Source: Amycolatopsis tucumanensis (GTDB lineage Bacteria; Actinomycetota; Actinomycetes; Mycobacteriales; Pseudonocardiaceae). From it: 64,000 nucleotides of DNA. Positions 1 to 9,334 of this stretch are shown one piece after another (positions within the stretch are counted from its first letter, which is position 1; each line of letters starts with the position of its first letter). The notes under the pieces are model-generated. The model did no database searches, had not been told where the DNA came from, and saw only the letters and a list, made by a program, of their open reading frames with translations. The position numbers and the translations under genes were made by a program. The stretch is taken from the NCBI RefSeq assembly GCF_021654135.1, contig NZ_JAKGSD010000004.1:1-64000 (forward strand), in the 5' to 3' direction.

Positions 1-104
1 GCATGTTCGGCCGCCGGAAAGCACGCAGGTTGCGGCCCTGGCTCAAGGTGATCGTCCAGTGTCAGGCGACGGGATGACCACCCAGCATGGGTTTTGTTCG
101 CGGG

Positions 105-1217
105 CTAGTAGCCCTGGTAGCCGCCGCCTGCGGCCATTGCCTTCAGGCCTGGGTGCCCCTCAAAGCCGCCGTACCGGCTGAACGTGTACCGCACTCCGGC
201 GATGATGTTGTCGACCGGGTTGTAGATGTCGTCGTGGCCGGGCAGTTTGTGCGCGTTGAACGTCGAGTCGATGCACTGCATCAACCCCTTGGACGGGTGC
301 CCCGCCGCGGCATTGCTGTCCCAAAGGTTTATCGCGTTGGGATTGCCGCTCGACTCCTTTTCGATGATCGTCCAGATCTTGTCGATGTCGGCTTCCGTGA
401 CCGGCACCCCGGCGGCCTGCAGGATGCGGATCGCCTCTTCGATCCACTGCCGCACGTTGCCAGGGGGCTGGCTGCTCGGCGGGCCGCCGCTCGGGCCCAG
501 CCCGCCGCCACCACCGCCACCCGCGCCGCCACCGCCGCCGGAGCCGGAGCGCAGTCCGCCCGTGCTCTTCATCGTCTTCGGCTTGCCGCCCAGCGGGGGC
601 ACCGACGCGTACCCGCCCTGGACCTCCTTGCGCACCAGGCCCATCACCCGGTTGATCTGCTCGTTCGCGCTGCTCAACAACCCCTGGATCTGGTCCCGGG
701 CGCCGGCCGCGATGCCGCTCGTCTTCTGCGCGTTCGCGGCCATGATCTCGGCCGACGTGGGCGAGGGCATCGTGGCGCCGGGTTTGCCCTCGCGCACCTC
801 GCGCTCCATCGCCTCGGCTGCGTTCGCGTTCGTCACCGCGTCGCTGTTGGCCTTCTCGATGTCCGTCTGCGCCTGCTGCCTGATCGTGTCGATCCGGCCC
901 TTGACGTCGGCCAGCGACGTCTGCAGACCGGACAGCTCCCGCGCGACCTCGTCGAGGTGGTCGTTGACCTTCTTGCCCGCGTCGCCGATCTGCTTGACGT
1001 AGGCGAAGAACGCGTCGGCCGCGGGGCCGGTCCACGTGCCGCCGCCCAGTGCCGCGGTCGCGTTCCGCAGCGCCACCGAGTGGTCCGCGGAGTCCTTCGA
1101 CGCCTGCGTGAACTGGTCCGCGACGGCCTGGATCCCCGCCGGGTTCAGCTTCTCGACCTGCTGCGCGCGGGCCACCACGTCGTTCCATTCGGGCGGCATC
1201 CCCGGTGCGGCGACCAT
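105..1217 (-). CDS. WXG100-like protein with C-terminal lysozyme-like (SLT) domain
   Basis: A 370-residue modular protein. Residues 1-130 look like a WXG100/ESX helical hairpin with a W-T-G turn at W62-G64. A heptad-rich helical stretch runs to about 200 and a Gly/Ser-rich linker occupies about 205-255. The C-terminus (about 256-360) is a lysozyme-like transglycosylase domain with the E-S-S-G-N-P signature (likely catalytic Glu288) and a G-L-M-Q motif. The inferred role is a type VII substrate that cleaves peptidoglycan, perhaps opening the wall locally. There is no Sec signal, which fits ESX export. It is the last gene of a minus-strand ESX accessory cassette; its ATG lies 1 nt after the stop of the preceding small helical gene. 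Modules are clear by sequence; the export route is inference. Confidence 0.85.
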   Translation of the reverse strand: MVAAPGMPPEWNDVVARAQQVEKLNPAGIQAVADQFTQASKDSADHSVALRNATAALGGGTWTGPAADAFFAYVKQIGDAGKKVNDHLDEVARELSGLQTSLADVKGRIDTIRQQAQTDIEKANSDAVTNANAAEAMEREVREGKPGATMPSPTSAEIMAANAQKTSGIAAGARDQIQGLLSSANEQINRVMGLVRKEVQGGYASVPPLGGKPKTMKSTGGLRSGSGGGGGAGGGGGGGLGPSGGPPSSQPPGNVRQWIEEAIRILQAAGVPVTEADIDKIWTIIEKESSGNPNAINLWDSNAAAGHPSKGLMQCIDSTFNAHKLPGHDDIYNPVDNIIAGVRYTFSRYGGFEGHPGLKAMAAGGGYQGY

Positions 1218-1218
1218 G

Positions 1219-1572
1219 TCAGACCTGCAGGCTTCCGTCCTTGACGGTCACGCTGTCGCGCGCCGCGTCGTCGGTCTCGCGCAACGCCCGCGCCGCGTCG
1301 CGCAGGGCGCTGCCGGTCGACCTCATCAGCTCGGCAGCCGCGTCGAACTGCTTGTGCACGCCGTCGCGCAACGACCCCAGCGCGTCCACCATGCCGTCCG
1401 ACGGGTGCTCGCCCGGCTCCAGCTCGTCCGGGCGCTTGATGGCGCCGAACGGGTTCTCCCCGGTCACGCCCGTGACCTTGTCCTTGGCTTTCTTGAACTG
1501 CTCGTGGATGGCCTCGACCTGCCCGGCCACATGCTCCAGCGAATCCGGATCACTCTCAGGCACGTCGCTCAC
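1219..1572 (-). CDS. Small helical ESX-associated protein
   Basis: A 117-residue, charged, almost wholly helical protein with no signal peptide and no membrane segment. Its size and position (between EspG and the WXG100-lysozyme protein, in the same orientation) suggest a WXG100-type partner, but I see no clear W-x-G motif. It may pair with the N-terminal hairpin of the downstream protein, as WXG100 proteins usually act as dimers. The stop codon is separated from the next start by one base, so translation is probably coupled. The family assignment rests mainly on context. Confidence 0.7.
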   Translation of the reverse strand: MSDVPESDPDSLEHVAGQVEAIHEQFKKAKDKVTGVTGENPFGAIKRPDELEPGEHPSDGMVDALGSLRDGVHKQFDAAAELMRSTGSALRDAARALRETDDAARDSVTVKDGSLQV

Positions 1573-1630
1573 TGTAGGACGGTTGTCGCAGCCTGTACGC
1601 GGAATCCGCCAAGTTCCACCATCCGGTGGT

Positions 1631-2362
1631 TCACACCTCGTCGAGCAGCTCCGCGACCCGGCTGACCAGCAGCTGGTTGTCCGCGGGCGCGACCGTCGCC
1701 CAGTCCTGCCCGCCCACCTGCAGCAGGTACCGGCCCGCGTCGGTGTCGTAGAACGCGACCACCCGGCCCGCGCGCCGCCCCTCCCGCTCGACGCCGAACT
1801 GCCCGCGCGTGGTCATCCCGACCAGCATCCCGGCCAGCTCCTGCGCCTCCCACAGCTCGACGCCCCGGTCCTCCAGCGCCGTGACCAGCGACTTCGGGTC
1901 GCCCTTCGCGTCGGCGTCGGCCGCCCGCAGCGTGCTGTGCGGCAGGCTCACCGAGTGCCCGACCCCGGCCGGCTGCTCACCGGCCACCGACACCGCCGAC
2001 TCGGCCAGCGCGTTCGGCCGCGCCGGGATCAGCCACACCTCGCCCGAGTCCACCACCGCGAGCAGCGCCTGGCCGCCGTTGGACACCGCGAGGCCGCGGA
2101 TCTCGCGGTCTGTCCACACCCACACGTCGATCGCGACCTGCGGGTTCGCCAGCAACGTCGCCATGTCGACGATCTCGCCGACGGCCCGCTGCCCGCGCGC
2201 GAGCCCGCGGTCGGCGAGCATCTCCCAGGCGCGGCCCGCGAGCTGCCGCCGCTCGGTGTGGGTGCGGCCCGGGCTCGGCACTCGCAGCGCCGGGTGGGCG
2301 CGGGGCAGCCGCAGGCTCTCCCACAGGACGTCGAACTCGAGCGTCGTCAGGACGAGGCTCAT
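1631..2362 (-). CDS. EspG family ESX secretion-associated chaperone
   Basis: A 243-residue cytosolic protein resembling the EspG family: N-terminal L-T-x-x-E-F-D-V-L-W segment, a central beta-rich part, and a C-terminal G-Q-F-G-V ... Y-D-T-D-x-G-R-Y beta hairpin typical of the family in mycobacteria and Pseudonocardiaceae. EspG proteins bind the tip of PE-PPE heterodimers and keep them soluble for type VII export. This fits here because a PPE-like and a PE-like gene lie immediately upstream. Its ATG overlaps the PPE-like stop codon by 4 nt (ATGA). A 58-nt gap follows before the small helical gene. Confidence 0.85.
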   Translation of the reverse strand: MSLVLTTLEFDVLWESLRLPRAHPALRVPSPGRTHTERRQLAGRAWEMLADRGLARGQRAVGEIVDMATLLANPQVAIDVWVWTDREIRGLAVSNGGQALLAVVDSGEVWLIPARPNALAESAVSVAGEQPAGVGHSVSLPHSTLRAADADAKGDPKSLVTALEDRGVELWEAQELAGMLVGMTTRGQFGVEREGRRAGRVVAFYDTDAGRYLLQVGGQDWATVAPADNQLLVSRVAELLDEV

Positions 2363-3978
2363 CGGTCGCCGATCGTGTCCGGTGAGACGTCCCGCCGGTC
2401 GGTGAACAGGTCGTTGTCGTCGACACCGAAGCGGCGGACGTGCCCGGCGTCCTCCTCGCCGTCCTGCGGTGCGGCGGGTTCCAGGATCGACCGGGTGGTC
2501 GCCGAGTCGGGGGTGTGGCCGCCGCGCCGGGCGAGGCGGGCTTCCTCCTCCTCGGGCAGGTCGTCGGAGGGGATCTGGTGGATGCGGTTGCCCGCGGTGT
2601 TCCGCCCGACGCGGCTCTGCCGTTCGCCCTCGCCCGCCAGCGCCCCGCTCGCCCCGGCCGCGCCGAGCGCGGGGGCGGCCTCGGCGAGCCCGCTGAGCCC
2701 GGAGGGCGTCCGCACGGCGGCGAACCCGGGGCCGACCGCATTGGGGGAGGTGGTGGAGGGCGGCATCGCGCCCGCGGAACGGCCCCTGCCGAGGGCTTCT
2801 TCGGCAGGTGTTGCCGCGCTTCCGCCGCCCGCGCCGCTTCCGCCCGCCGCGCCCGCGCCGCTTCCGGTGCCTGCGCCGAGCCCGACACCCGGGCCGAGCC
2901 CGGTGCCGGGTGCGCCGGCCGCGGAGCGGCCACCGGCACCGTGGACCTGCCCGGCGCCCGGCTGCCCGGCGGAGCCGGGCCGGGCGCCTACGGCGGAACC
3001 ACTGCTGGGAATCGCCCGGCCGCCGGTCGCAGCGCCGGACTGGCCACCAGTGTTCTTCGATTCAGGCGAAGCCGACGCCCGGCGTTCGCCGGCGAAGCCG
3101 GCTCCGCCGGGGGAACCAGAGCCGCCGGCAACCGATCCGGTGGGCGCGGGCGCGGCGGGGCGTCCAGCCGTCGTCCCACCACCGGCGCCCGCCGGGGTGA
3201 CCCCGGCCAACGAAGCACCCGCAGCCGGAGCGGCCGGCACGCCCATCGGCGGTGTCGGGGTGTCCACCCGCGCCGGCGTCACGTCCTTCGTGCCCTGGGC
3301 CTGGGTCGGCGCGGTGTCCGGCAGCGACGGCACCGGCGCCGACGCCCCGCCGATCCCCGCCACCACACCGGTGCCCGGCGCGGACAGCAGCGAGACCGGC
3401 GCCGGTGCGTCCACAGTGGACGTCGAGCCGAGGTAGTTGCCGCTGTCGTGGGCGTAGGCGTTGAGCGCGTCCACCGCCTGGGCCTTGGCCTCCTCGGCGG
3501 TGCGCACGTCGGCCGCATGATCGGTCTCGAACCCGAACAGGCTGAACACCGTGTCGCCGAAGGTGTAGCCGCCCGCCTTGCGCAGGTCCTCCGGCGCGGG
3601 CAGCTTGTTCCTGGTCCGGGTGAAGGCCTCGGCCTGCTCGTACATCATCTGCGCGGCCTGCTCGACCTTCGCCGTCGCCTCACCGGAGAACCCGGCCTCC
3701 CGCGCGACCACCGACGACGCCTGCCCGGCCGCGCGGCTCTGCCACTCCACACCGAGCGCCTTGAGCTGGGTCCGCAGCGCCTCTTCGGTGTCGGCGAGCG
3801 CGCCGGAGATCGACTTCAGCGCCTCGACGGCCCCGGTGATCCCCGACGGGCCCGCGCCGTCCCGGAACTTCTCCACGACCTGCGCGAGCTGCTCCGGCTG
3901 GTAGCCGTCGAACCGCTGGTCGCGCAGCTTCGCCACGAGCGTCGGGATGTCGTACTTGCTGCTGTCGAACGTGGCCAC
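2359..3978 (-). CDS. PPE-like protein with long Ala/Pro/Gly-rich C-terminus
   Basis: I start this gene at GTG 3978, preceded by a GAGGTG ribosome site, giving 539 residues. The reading frame stays open further upstream, but those codons overlap the lipoprotein gene in another frame. Residues 1-190 are helical and resemble the PPE/WXG hairpin found in Pseudonocardiaceae ESX loci. From about 190 to 470 the chain is low complexity, dominated by Gly, Ala, Pro and Ser. The last 70 residues are charged (Arg/Glu/Asp) and end in an acidic, Asp-rich tail. It is probably a type VII substrate handled by the EspG protein encoded next. No enzymatic domain is visible. The start choice is well supported; the PPE label is moderate. 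Confidence 0.75.
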   Translation of the reverse strand: MATFDSSKYDIPTLVAKLRDQRFDGYQPEQLAQVVEKFRDGAGPSGITGAVEALKSISGALADTEEALRTQLKALGVEWQSRAAGQASSVVAREAGFSGEATAKVEQAAQMMYEQAEAFTRTRNKLPAPEDLRKAGGYTFGDTVFSLFGFETDHAADVRTAEEAKAQAVDALNAYAHDSGNYLGSTSTVDAPAPVSLLSAPGTGVVAGIGGASAPVPSLPDTAPTQAQGTKDVTPARVDTPTPPMGVPAAPAAGASLAGVTPAGAGGGTTAGRPAAPAPTGSVAGGSGSPGGAGFAGERRASASPESKNTGGQSGAATGGRAIPSSGSAVGARPGSAGQPGAGQVHGAGGRSAAGAPGTGLGPGVGLGAGTGSGAGAAGGSGAGGGSAATPAEEALGRGRSAGAMPPSTTSPNAVGPGFAAVRTPSGLSGLAEAAPALGAAGASGALAGEGERQSRVGRNTAGNRIHQIPSDDLPEEEEARLARRGGHTPDSATTRSILEPAAPQDGEEDAGHVRRFGVDDNDLFTDRRDVSPDTIGDR

Positions 3979-3986
3979 GCCACACC

Positions 3987-4548
3987 TCACTTCAGCGTTT
4001 CGAGCGTCTGGACGGCCAGCTTCGCGACGTTCGTCGCCATGTCGCACAGCTGCTGCTGGGTGAACGAGCGGTCGTCGGGCGCCATCTGGGCGCGCAGCGT
4101 CTGGCCCTGGGCGACGCCGACGAGCACCTCGCAGTCCTGGATCCCCTCGCTGGGCGCGTAGTTCACCAGCGCGGGGAACCCGGGCACCGCGACCGGCTGC
4201 TGGACCATGCTGGTCCGCCGGTGCGCGCCGGTGCGCCAGTCCTCGATGTCGGCGTCGCCGATGACCTCGAGGTAGTACGTGTACGTCGGCGGCCTGGCGT
4301 CGACGTCGAACGCGCAGGTCTTCGGGCAGCCAGCGGGGCGCGCCGTTCTCGCCGAGCCGGTCCAGCTGGGCGGACGTGAGCAGGGCGCACGGGTCGGCGT
4401 CCCGCAGCGGCAGCTCGCGTTGCCGGGCGGGCAGTTCGGGCGGCTGACTGCTCGGCCGCGTGGCGGGCCCGGCGACCCCGGACACGGTCGACGTGCAGCC
4501 GGACACCACGAGCGCGGCCGCGACGACCGTCCTAGGCAGGGCCGGCAC
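3987..4548 (-). pseudogene. DUF3558-type lipoprotein, frameshifted
   Basis: Starting at GTG 4548, the first part reads as a lipoprotein: a hydrophobic stretch ending in the lipobox V-V-S-G-C, a Ser/Pro-rich linker and the D-P-C-A-L-L-T motif of DUF3558 lipoproteins. At about 4318-4342 the homologous reading moves to another frame, which continues with T-C-A-F-D-V, T-Y-T-Y-Y-L-E-V and a C-terminal helix ending L-E-T-L-K at 3987. The span is 562 nt, one more than a multiple of three, so a single-base change joins the halves. Whether this is a real lesion or a sequencing error cannot be told here. It lies between the PE-like and PPE-like genes and overlaps the former by 17 nt. Confidence 0.75.
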
Positions 4549-4942
4549 CGCGGTCCCCCAGCGCGATGACCTTCTCCTCCTCACCGGCCTGGTAGGCCTG
4601 CGCGGCCTGCCGGAGCTGCGCGGCGAGGTCACGCAGGTTGCGGACGTAGGCCTGCACCCGCGCCGCGTACGAGTCTTCGCCGCGGGCCACCAGCCGGTTC
4701 CACGCGTCGGTGGCGGTGGTGCTGATGACGTCCTCGGCCGGCGCGGTGATGTTGAGGTCGATCAGCTTCTGCCGGATGCGGTCGTCGAGCGCGTCGGCCT
4801 GCTCGTTGACGACCTGCGCGACCAGCAGCACCTTGTCCGGGTCGACCCGCAGGTCGTGGGGCACCGACGGCACGGTCGCGCCGAGGGCGCCGAGCGTGGG
4901 TGCGAGACCCTGGCCGGCGCCGCGCAGGTCGTCCTCTGCCAC
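4532..4942 (-). CDS. PE-like helical ESX protein
   Basis: A 136-residue helical protein without signal peptide. Residues 40-120 form two long amphipathic helices, with the C-terminal one rich in Ala, Gln and Tyr (Y-x-x-R-V-Q-A-Y ... Y-Q-A-G). This resembles PE/WXG100 proteins that pair with PPE partners. It is the first gene of the minus-strand ESX cassette and overlaps the lipoprotein start by 17 nt. The likely partner is the PPE-like protein encoded two genes on. The family call is moderate; its place in the cassette is firm. Confidence 0.65.
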   Translation of the reverse strand: MAEDDLRGAGQGLAPTLGALGATVPSVPHDLRVDPDKVLLVAQVVNEQADALDDRIRQKLIDLNITAPAEDVISTTATDAWNRLVARGEDSYAARVQAYVRNLRDLAAQLRQAAQAYQAGEEEKVIALGDRGAGPA

Positions 4943-5006
4943 AACTCACTCCCCGGGTACGGACGGTAACCGACCAGTTCCGGTAGGAAGGCTACCAATC
5001 CCGGGA

Positions 5007-6290
5007 TCAGCTCGGGCCGGAATTCGCCGAAGCACCCGGCACGGTGATCTCGCCGCGAGCGGCCTTGAGCCCGATGTCGGTGCGGTGGTGCGAACCGGAC
5101 AGGTGCACCTTCGCGACCCGCTCGTAGGCCTGGGCGCGGGCCGCGTCGAGGTCCTCGCCGACGCCGACCACGGACAGCACCCGGCCACCGTGGGAGACCA
5201 CGGCGCCGTCGTCGCGGCGGCGGGTGCCCGCGTGCAGCACGCCCTCGGACTCGGCGCCGGTGATCACGTCGCCCGCGCGCGGCACACCCGGATAGCCGTC
5301 GGCGGCGATCACGACGGTGACCGCGGAGCCCGGGTGCCACTCCAGCGGCGGGTGCTCGGCGAGGGTGCCGGTCGCGGTCGCGTGCAGCAGCCCGGCCAGC
5401 GGGGTGGCCAGCAGCGCGAGCACGACCTGCGTCTCCGGGTCGCCGAACCGGCAGTTGAACTCGATGACCTGGGGGCCGTCGGAGGTGATCGCGAGGCCCG
5501 CGTAGAGCAGGCCGGAGAACTCGGCGCCGCGGGCGGCCATCTCGTCGACGACCGGCTGGACGATGTCGCGCACGATGTCGTCGACGAGGCCGGCGGGCGC
5601 CCACGGCAGCGGCGCGTACGCGCCCATGCCGCCGGTGTTGGGGCCGGTGTCGCCGTCGCCGACGCGCTTGAAGTCCTGCGCGGGCAGCAGCGGCACCACG
5701 GTGCGGCCGTCGACCAGGCAGAACAGCGACACCTCCGGCCCGTCGAGGAACGACTCCAGCAGCACCGGGTGGCCGCCGTCGAGCAGCTTCATCGCGTGCG
5801 CGCGCGCCGCGTCGCGGTCCGGGGTGACGACGACGCCCTTGCCGGCGGCCAGCCCGTCGTCCTTGACCACCCAGGTCGGGCCGAAGCGGGACAGCGCCTC
5901 GTCGAGCTTGGCCGGGTTGTCCACGATCTCGCTGCGCGCGGTCGGCACCTTCGCGGTGGCCATCACGTCCTTGGCGAACGCCTTCGAGCCCTCGATGCGG
6001 GCCGCGGCGGCGGACGGGCCGAAGACCGGGATGCCGGCCTTGCGGACGGCGTCGGCCGCGCCGGCGACCAGCGGCACCTCGGGGCCGATCACCACGAGGT
6101 CGGCCTGCCAGCGCTTCGCCAGCTCGGCGACCGCGGCCGGGTCGGCCACGTCGACGCCGAGCTGCTCGGCCAGCGCCGCGGTGCCGGCGTTGCCTGGCGC
6201 GCAGGCGAGCGCGGTGACGGCCGGGTCGTGGGACGCGGCGAGGAGCAGGGCATGTTCGCGGGCACCGGACCCGATGACTAGAACGCGCAC
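5007..6290 (-). CDS. purD: Phosphoribosylamine-glycine ligase
   Basis: A 427-residue GAR synthetase, the second step of purine biosynthesis: phosphoribosylamine + glycine + ATP to glycinamide ribonucleotide. It shows the N-terminal G-S-G-A-R-E-H phosphate loop, the ATP-grasp core with [15 protein letters not shown], the G-G-M-G-A-Y motif and the metal-binding [11 protein letters not shown]. Length is normal for the family. The ESX cassette ends 64 nt away in the same orientation. purA, another purine gene, lies 11 kb off. Confidence 0.97.
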   Translation of the reverse strand: MRVLVIGSGAREHALLLAASHDPAVTALACAPGNAGTAALAEQLGVDVADPAAVAELAKRWQADLVVIGPEVPLVAGAADAVRKAGIPVFGPSAAAARIEGSKAFAKDVMATAKVPTARSEIVDNPAKLDEALSRFGPTWVVKDDGLAAGKGVVVTPDRDAARAHAMKLLDGGHPVLLESFLDGPEVSLFCLVDGRTVVPLLPAQDFKRVGDGDTGPNTGGMGAYAPLPWAPAGLVDDIVRDIVQPVVDEMAARGAEFSGLLYAGLAITSDGPQVIEFNCRFGDPETQVVLALLATPLAGLLHATATGTLAEHPPLEWHPGSAVTVVIAADGYPGVPRAGDVITGAESEGVLHAGTRRRDDGAVVSHGGRVLSVVGVGEDLDAARAQAYERVAKVHLSGSHHRTDIGLKAARGEITVPGASANSGPS

Positions 6291-6430
6291 AAGCCCTGAG
6301 CGTAGACGTTGACCTGCGCCACGCCCCGTTCACCCGCCCGCCAGCCCACCGTCCCCCGCCCGTGTGGCGGCCGTAGTCCGGGCCGGTGAGAGTGGCGCGG
6401 AGATCCCTTTCGTCCCCACAGGAGGTTCCC

Positions 6431-7525
6431 GTGCGGAGAAGACTCGCCGCCCTGGCGTTGTCCGGCCTGTTCCTGGTCGGCGCCGCCGGCGTCACCAGCG
6501 CGAGCCAAGCCGCCCCGGCTGACAAGGAGCGTGCCGAACCAGTGGTCGTCGGACACCGGGGCGCGCCCGGCTACCGGCCGGAGCACACGCTGGCCTCCTA
6601 CGAGCTGGCCTACCGCCAGGGCGCCGACTGGGTCGACGTCGACCTCGTGCCCACCAAGGACGGCCAGCTCGTCGCCCGGCACGAGAACGAGATCGGCGGC
6701 ACGACCGACGTCGCCGCCCACCCCGAGTTCGCCAACCGGAAGACCACCAAGGTCATCGACGGCGTCGCGCTGACCGGCTGGTTCACCGAGGACTTCACGC
6801 TCGCCGAGCTGAAGACCCTGCGCGCCACCGAGCGCATCCCGGACATCCGCCCGGACAACAAGATCTACAACGGCCGCTGGCAGATCGCGACCTACCAGGA
6901 GGTGCTGGACCTCACCAGGCGCCTCGGCCGCGAACTGCACCGCACGCTGGGCACCTACCCGGAGATCAAGCACTCCACCTACTTCGCCTCGATCGGCAAC
7001 CCCACCGAGCCGAAGCTGGTCGACCTCCTCAACCGCAACGGCCTGAACAAGCGCAACGCGCCGGTGATCATCCAGTCGTTCGAGGTGGCCAACCTCAAGG
7101 CGCTGAGCAGGCAGGTGAAGGTGCCGCTGGTGCAGCTCACCTCGGCCAGCGGCGCGCCGGCCGACTTCGTCGCGAGCGGCGACAAGCGCACCTACGCCGA
7201 CCTGGTCACCCCGGCCGGGCTCAAGGAGATCTCCACCTACGCCGACTACCTCGGCCCGGAGAAGGCGCAGATCATCCCGCGGACCGCGGCGGGCGCGCTC
7301 GGCACGCCGACCTCGCTGGTGAAGGACGCGCACGACGCGGGCCTGAAGGTCGTGCCGTACACCTTCCGCAACGAGAACAGCTTCCTGCCGGTGAACCTGC
7401 GCTCGTCGGCCGACCCGTCGGCGTGGGGCAACGCCTTCGCCGAGCTGGACGCGTTCCTCGCCACCGGCATCGACGGCCTGTTCGCCGACCAGCCGGACAC
7501 CGCGCTGGTCGCCGTCGGGTCCTGA
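6431..7525 (+). CDS. glpQ: Secreted glycerophosphodiester phosphodiesterase
   Basis: I start at GTG 6431, which follows a strong AGGAGG site, giving 364 residues. An N-terminal signal peptide (R-R-R followed by a hydrophobic run ending in A-S-Q-A-A) precedes the GDPD TIM barrel. Family motifs include G-H-R-G-A-P-G-Y-R-P-E-H-T, D-V-D-L-V-P-T-K-D and H-E-N-E-I. Like GlpQ enzymes, it should hydrolyse glycerophosphodiesters outside the membrane to glycerol-3-phosphate plus an alcohol. It is transcribed alone, divergent from purD (140 bp shared upstream region), and ended by a strong terminator. The symbol is by family resemblance. Confidence 0.9.
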   Translation: MRRRLAALALSGLFLVGAAGVTSASQAAPADKERAEPVVVGHRGAPGYRPEHTLASYELAYRQGADWVDVDLVPTKDGQLVARHENEIGGTTDVAAHPEFANRKTTKVIDGVALTGWFTEDFTLAELKTLRATERIPDIRPDNKIYNGRWQIATYQEVLDLTRRLGRELHRTLGTYPEIKHSTYFASIGNPTEPKLVDLLNRNGLNKRNAPVIIQSFEVANLKALSRQVKVPLVQLTSASGAPADFVASGDKRTYADLVTPAGLKEISTYADYLGPEKAQIIPRTAAGALGTPTSLVKDAHDAGLKVVPYTFRNENSFLPVNLRSSADPSAWGNAFAELDAFLATGIDGLFADQPDTALVAVGS

Positions 7526-7532
7526 GTGGACG

Positions 7533-7567
7533 ACGCGGGCACGGCCACGGGCCGTGCCCGCGTTTTC
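7533..7567 (+). terminator. Intrinsic terminator after glpQ
   Basis: A perfect 14-bp GC-rich stem (arms 7533-7546 and 7550-7563) with a 3-nt loop, followed by a T-rich run (TTTTCG then CTTTCC). It starts 8 nt after the glpQ stop codon. Confidence 0.92.
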
Positions 7568-7725
7568 GCTTTCCGCTGAAGTGATCCCGACCACTCGAAA
7601 AGTCTTCGCGTCATAGCCTGTCGCCCGGCTAGTCTCAGAGTGGACTGAGGGGGATTTGCGCTTTTTCTTCGGGGTTTCCTCCTGCGGTCGGCCCTGCCCG
7701 CTCGTAGACCTGGACGGACCACTTC

Positions 7726-9258
7726 ATGACCACTGCTTCGGAACCAAGACCCGCGGACGCCGACAAACTCGACAGCGCGGTGCTGAAGGTCGCTGCCGTC
7801 GTCGTGCTCGGCAGCGTGATGGCCATCCTCGACACCACCGTCGTCAACGTCGCGCTCCAGGCGCTGACGCTGGAGTTCGAGACCTCGTTCGACACGATCC
7901 AGTGGATCGCGACCGGGTACATGCTGGCGCTGGCCACGGTCATCCCGGTCACCGGCTGGGCGTGCGACCGGTTCGGCACCAAGCGCCTCTACATGCTGGC
8001 GATCACGTTCTTCCTGATCGGCTCCGCGCTGGCCGGTGCGGCGTGGGACATCGAGTCGCTGATCGTGTTCCGGGTCCTGCAGGGCCTCGGCGGCGGCATG
8101 CTGATGCCGGCGGGCATGACGATCCTGACCAAGACCGCGGGCCCGCACCGCGTCGGCCGCGTGATGGCCGTGCTCGGCGTGCCGATGCTGCTCGGCCCGA
8201 TCGGCGGCCCGATCCTGGGCGGCTGGCTGGTCGACTCGGTGAGCTGGCGCTGGATCTTCTACATCAACGTGCCGATCGGCATCGTCGCGATCCTGCTGGC
8301 GTGGCGGCTGCTGCCGAAGGACGAGCCGCGCCCGGCCGAGAAGTTCGACTTCGCCGGCATGGTGATGCTCTCGCCCGGGCTCGCGGCGCTGATCTACGGC
8401 GTGTCGAACATTCCGCACCACGGCGGCGTCGGCGCGACCAACGTGTGGCTGCCGGGGATCGTCGGGATCGTGCTGATCGTGGCGTTCATCGTGCGGGCGC
8501 TGAAGGTCGCCAACCCGCTGGTCGACCTGACCCTGTTCCGCAACCGCACGTTCAGCATCGCGATGGTGACCATGACCCTGTTCATGATCGCCTTCCTCGG
8601 GTCGATGCTGATCCTGCCGACCTACTTCGTGCTGGTGCGCGGCGAAAGCGCGCTGCAGGCCGGTCTGCTGCTGGCGCCGCAGGGCATCGGCGCGATGATC
8701 ACCATGCCGATCGCGGGCAAGCTGGTCGACAAGATCGGCGCGGGCAAGGTCGTGCTGCCCGGCATCGTGCTGATCATCGCCAGCGTCGCGGTGTTCACGC
8801 AGGTGGGTGCGGACACGTCCTACCTGCTGCTGATGGGCGCGCTGTTCGTGATGGGGCTCGGCATGGGCATGAGCATGATGCCGATCAGCACCGCGGCGCT
8901 GCAGACGCTGACGCAGCGCACGGTGGCGCGGGCCTCGACGGCGATGAACATCGTGCAGCAGACCGCCGGTGCGGTGGGGTCGGCCATCGTGTCGATCATC
9001 CTGGCCAGCCTGCTCGCCGGGAAGTTCGGCGTGGCGACCAGCGAGGGCCAGCTCGCCGCGACGGCCGCGCTGATGAACCCGGCCACGCACGACGCCGCGG
9101 CGGTGGCCAGCGCGGACGCCTTCGCGTCGACGTTCACCTGGACGCTGGTGCTGGTGGCGCTGTGCCTGATCCCGGCGCTGTTCCTGCCGAAGAAGCCGGC
9201 GCTGCCGCCGGAGGAGGACGCCGCCGAGGGCGCCCCGCCCGCGGTGATGATGCACTGA
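7726..9258 (+). CDS. DHA2 family MFS drug exporter
   Basis: A 510-residue major facilitator of the 14-helix DHA2 (EmrB/QacA) family. It has the L-D-T-T-V-V-N-V-A-L motif in helix 1, the D-R-F-G-T-K-R loop after helix 2, a Q-G-L-G-G-G motif and the helix 5 antiporter motif G-P-I-x-G-P-I-L-G-G. Such proteins export drugs or lipophilic compounds by proton antiport across the cytoplasmic membrane. The substrate is unknown. It is monocistronic, with a 200-bp upstream gap and a strong terminator directly after. No adjacent regulator is seen. Confidence 0.93.
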   Translation: MTTASEPRPADADKLDSAVLKVAAVVVLGSVMAILDTTVVNVALQALTLEFETSFDTIQWIATGYMLALATVIPVTGWACDRFGTKRLYMLAITFFLIGSALAGAAWDIESLIVFRVLQGLGGGMLMPAGMTILTKTAGPHRVGRVMAVLGVPMLLGPIGGPILGGWLVDSVSWRWIFYINVPIGIVAILLAWRLLPKDEPRPAEKFDFAGMVMLSPGLAALIYGVSNIPHHGGVGATNVWLPGIVGIVLIVAFIVRALKVANPLVDLTLFRNRTFSIAMVTMTLFMIAFLGSMLILPTYFVLVRGESALQAGLLLAPQGIGAMITMPIAGKLVDKIGAGKVVLPGIVLIIASVAVFTQVGADTSYLLLMGALFVMGLGMGMSMMPISTAALQTLTQRTVARASTAMNIVQQTAGAVGSAIVSIILASLLAGKFGVATSEGQLAATAALMNPATHDAAAVASADAFASTFTWTLVLVALCLIPALFLPKKPALPPEEDAAEGAPPAVMMH

Positions 9259-9271
9259 GATTGTTCTGAGG

Positions 9272-9313
9272 AAGGGCCCGGGCAGCGCTGGATTGCTGCC
9301 CGGGCCCTTTTTC
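9272..9313 (+). terminator. Intrinsic terminator after the DHA2 exporter
   Basis: A perfect 15-bp stem (arms 9272-9286 and 9295-9309) with an 8-nt loop, followed by a run of Ts. It starts 14 nt after the stop codon. Confidence 0.93.
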
Positions 9314-9334
9314 GTGTGCGCGGCCGCGGGTTGC

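Noticed and set aside
3..77. 24-codon frame at the left edge on the plus strand, ending TGA at 75
   Set aside because: Too short, and the upstream part is outside the window; it may be the 3' end of a gene but nothing supports that.
226..1002. Long plus-strand frames antisense to the WXG100-lysozyme gene
   Set aside because: Shadow frames of a high-GC gene; Pro/Arg-rich with no homology features.
2440..4161. Long plus-strand frame over the PPE-like gene
   Set aside because: Composition is Arg/Gly/Ala-rich, as expected for an antisense shadow of the low-complexity C-terminus.
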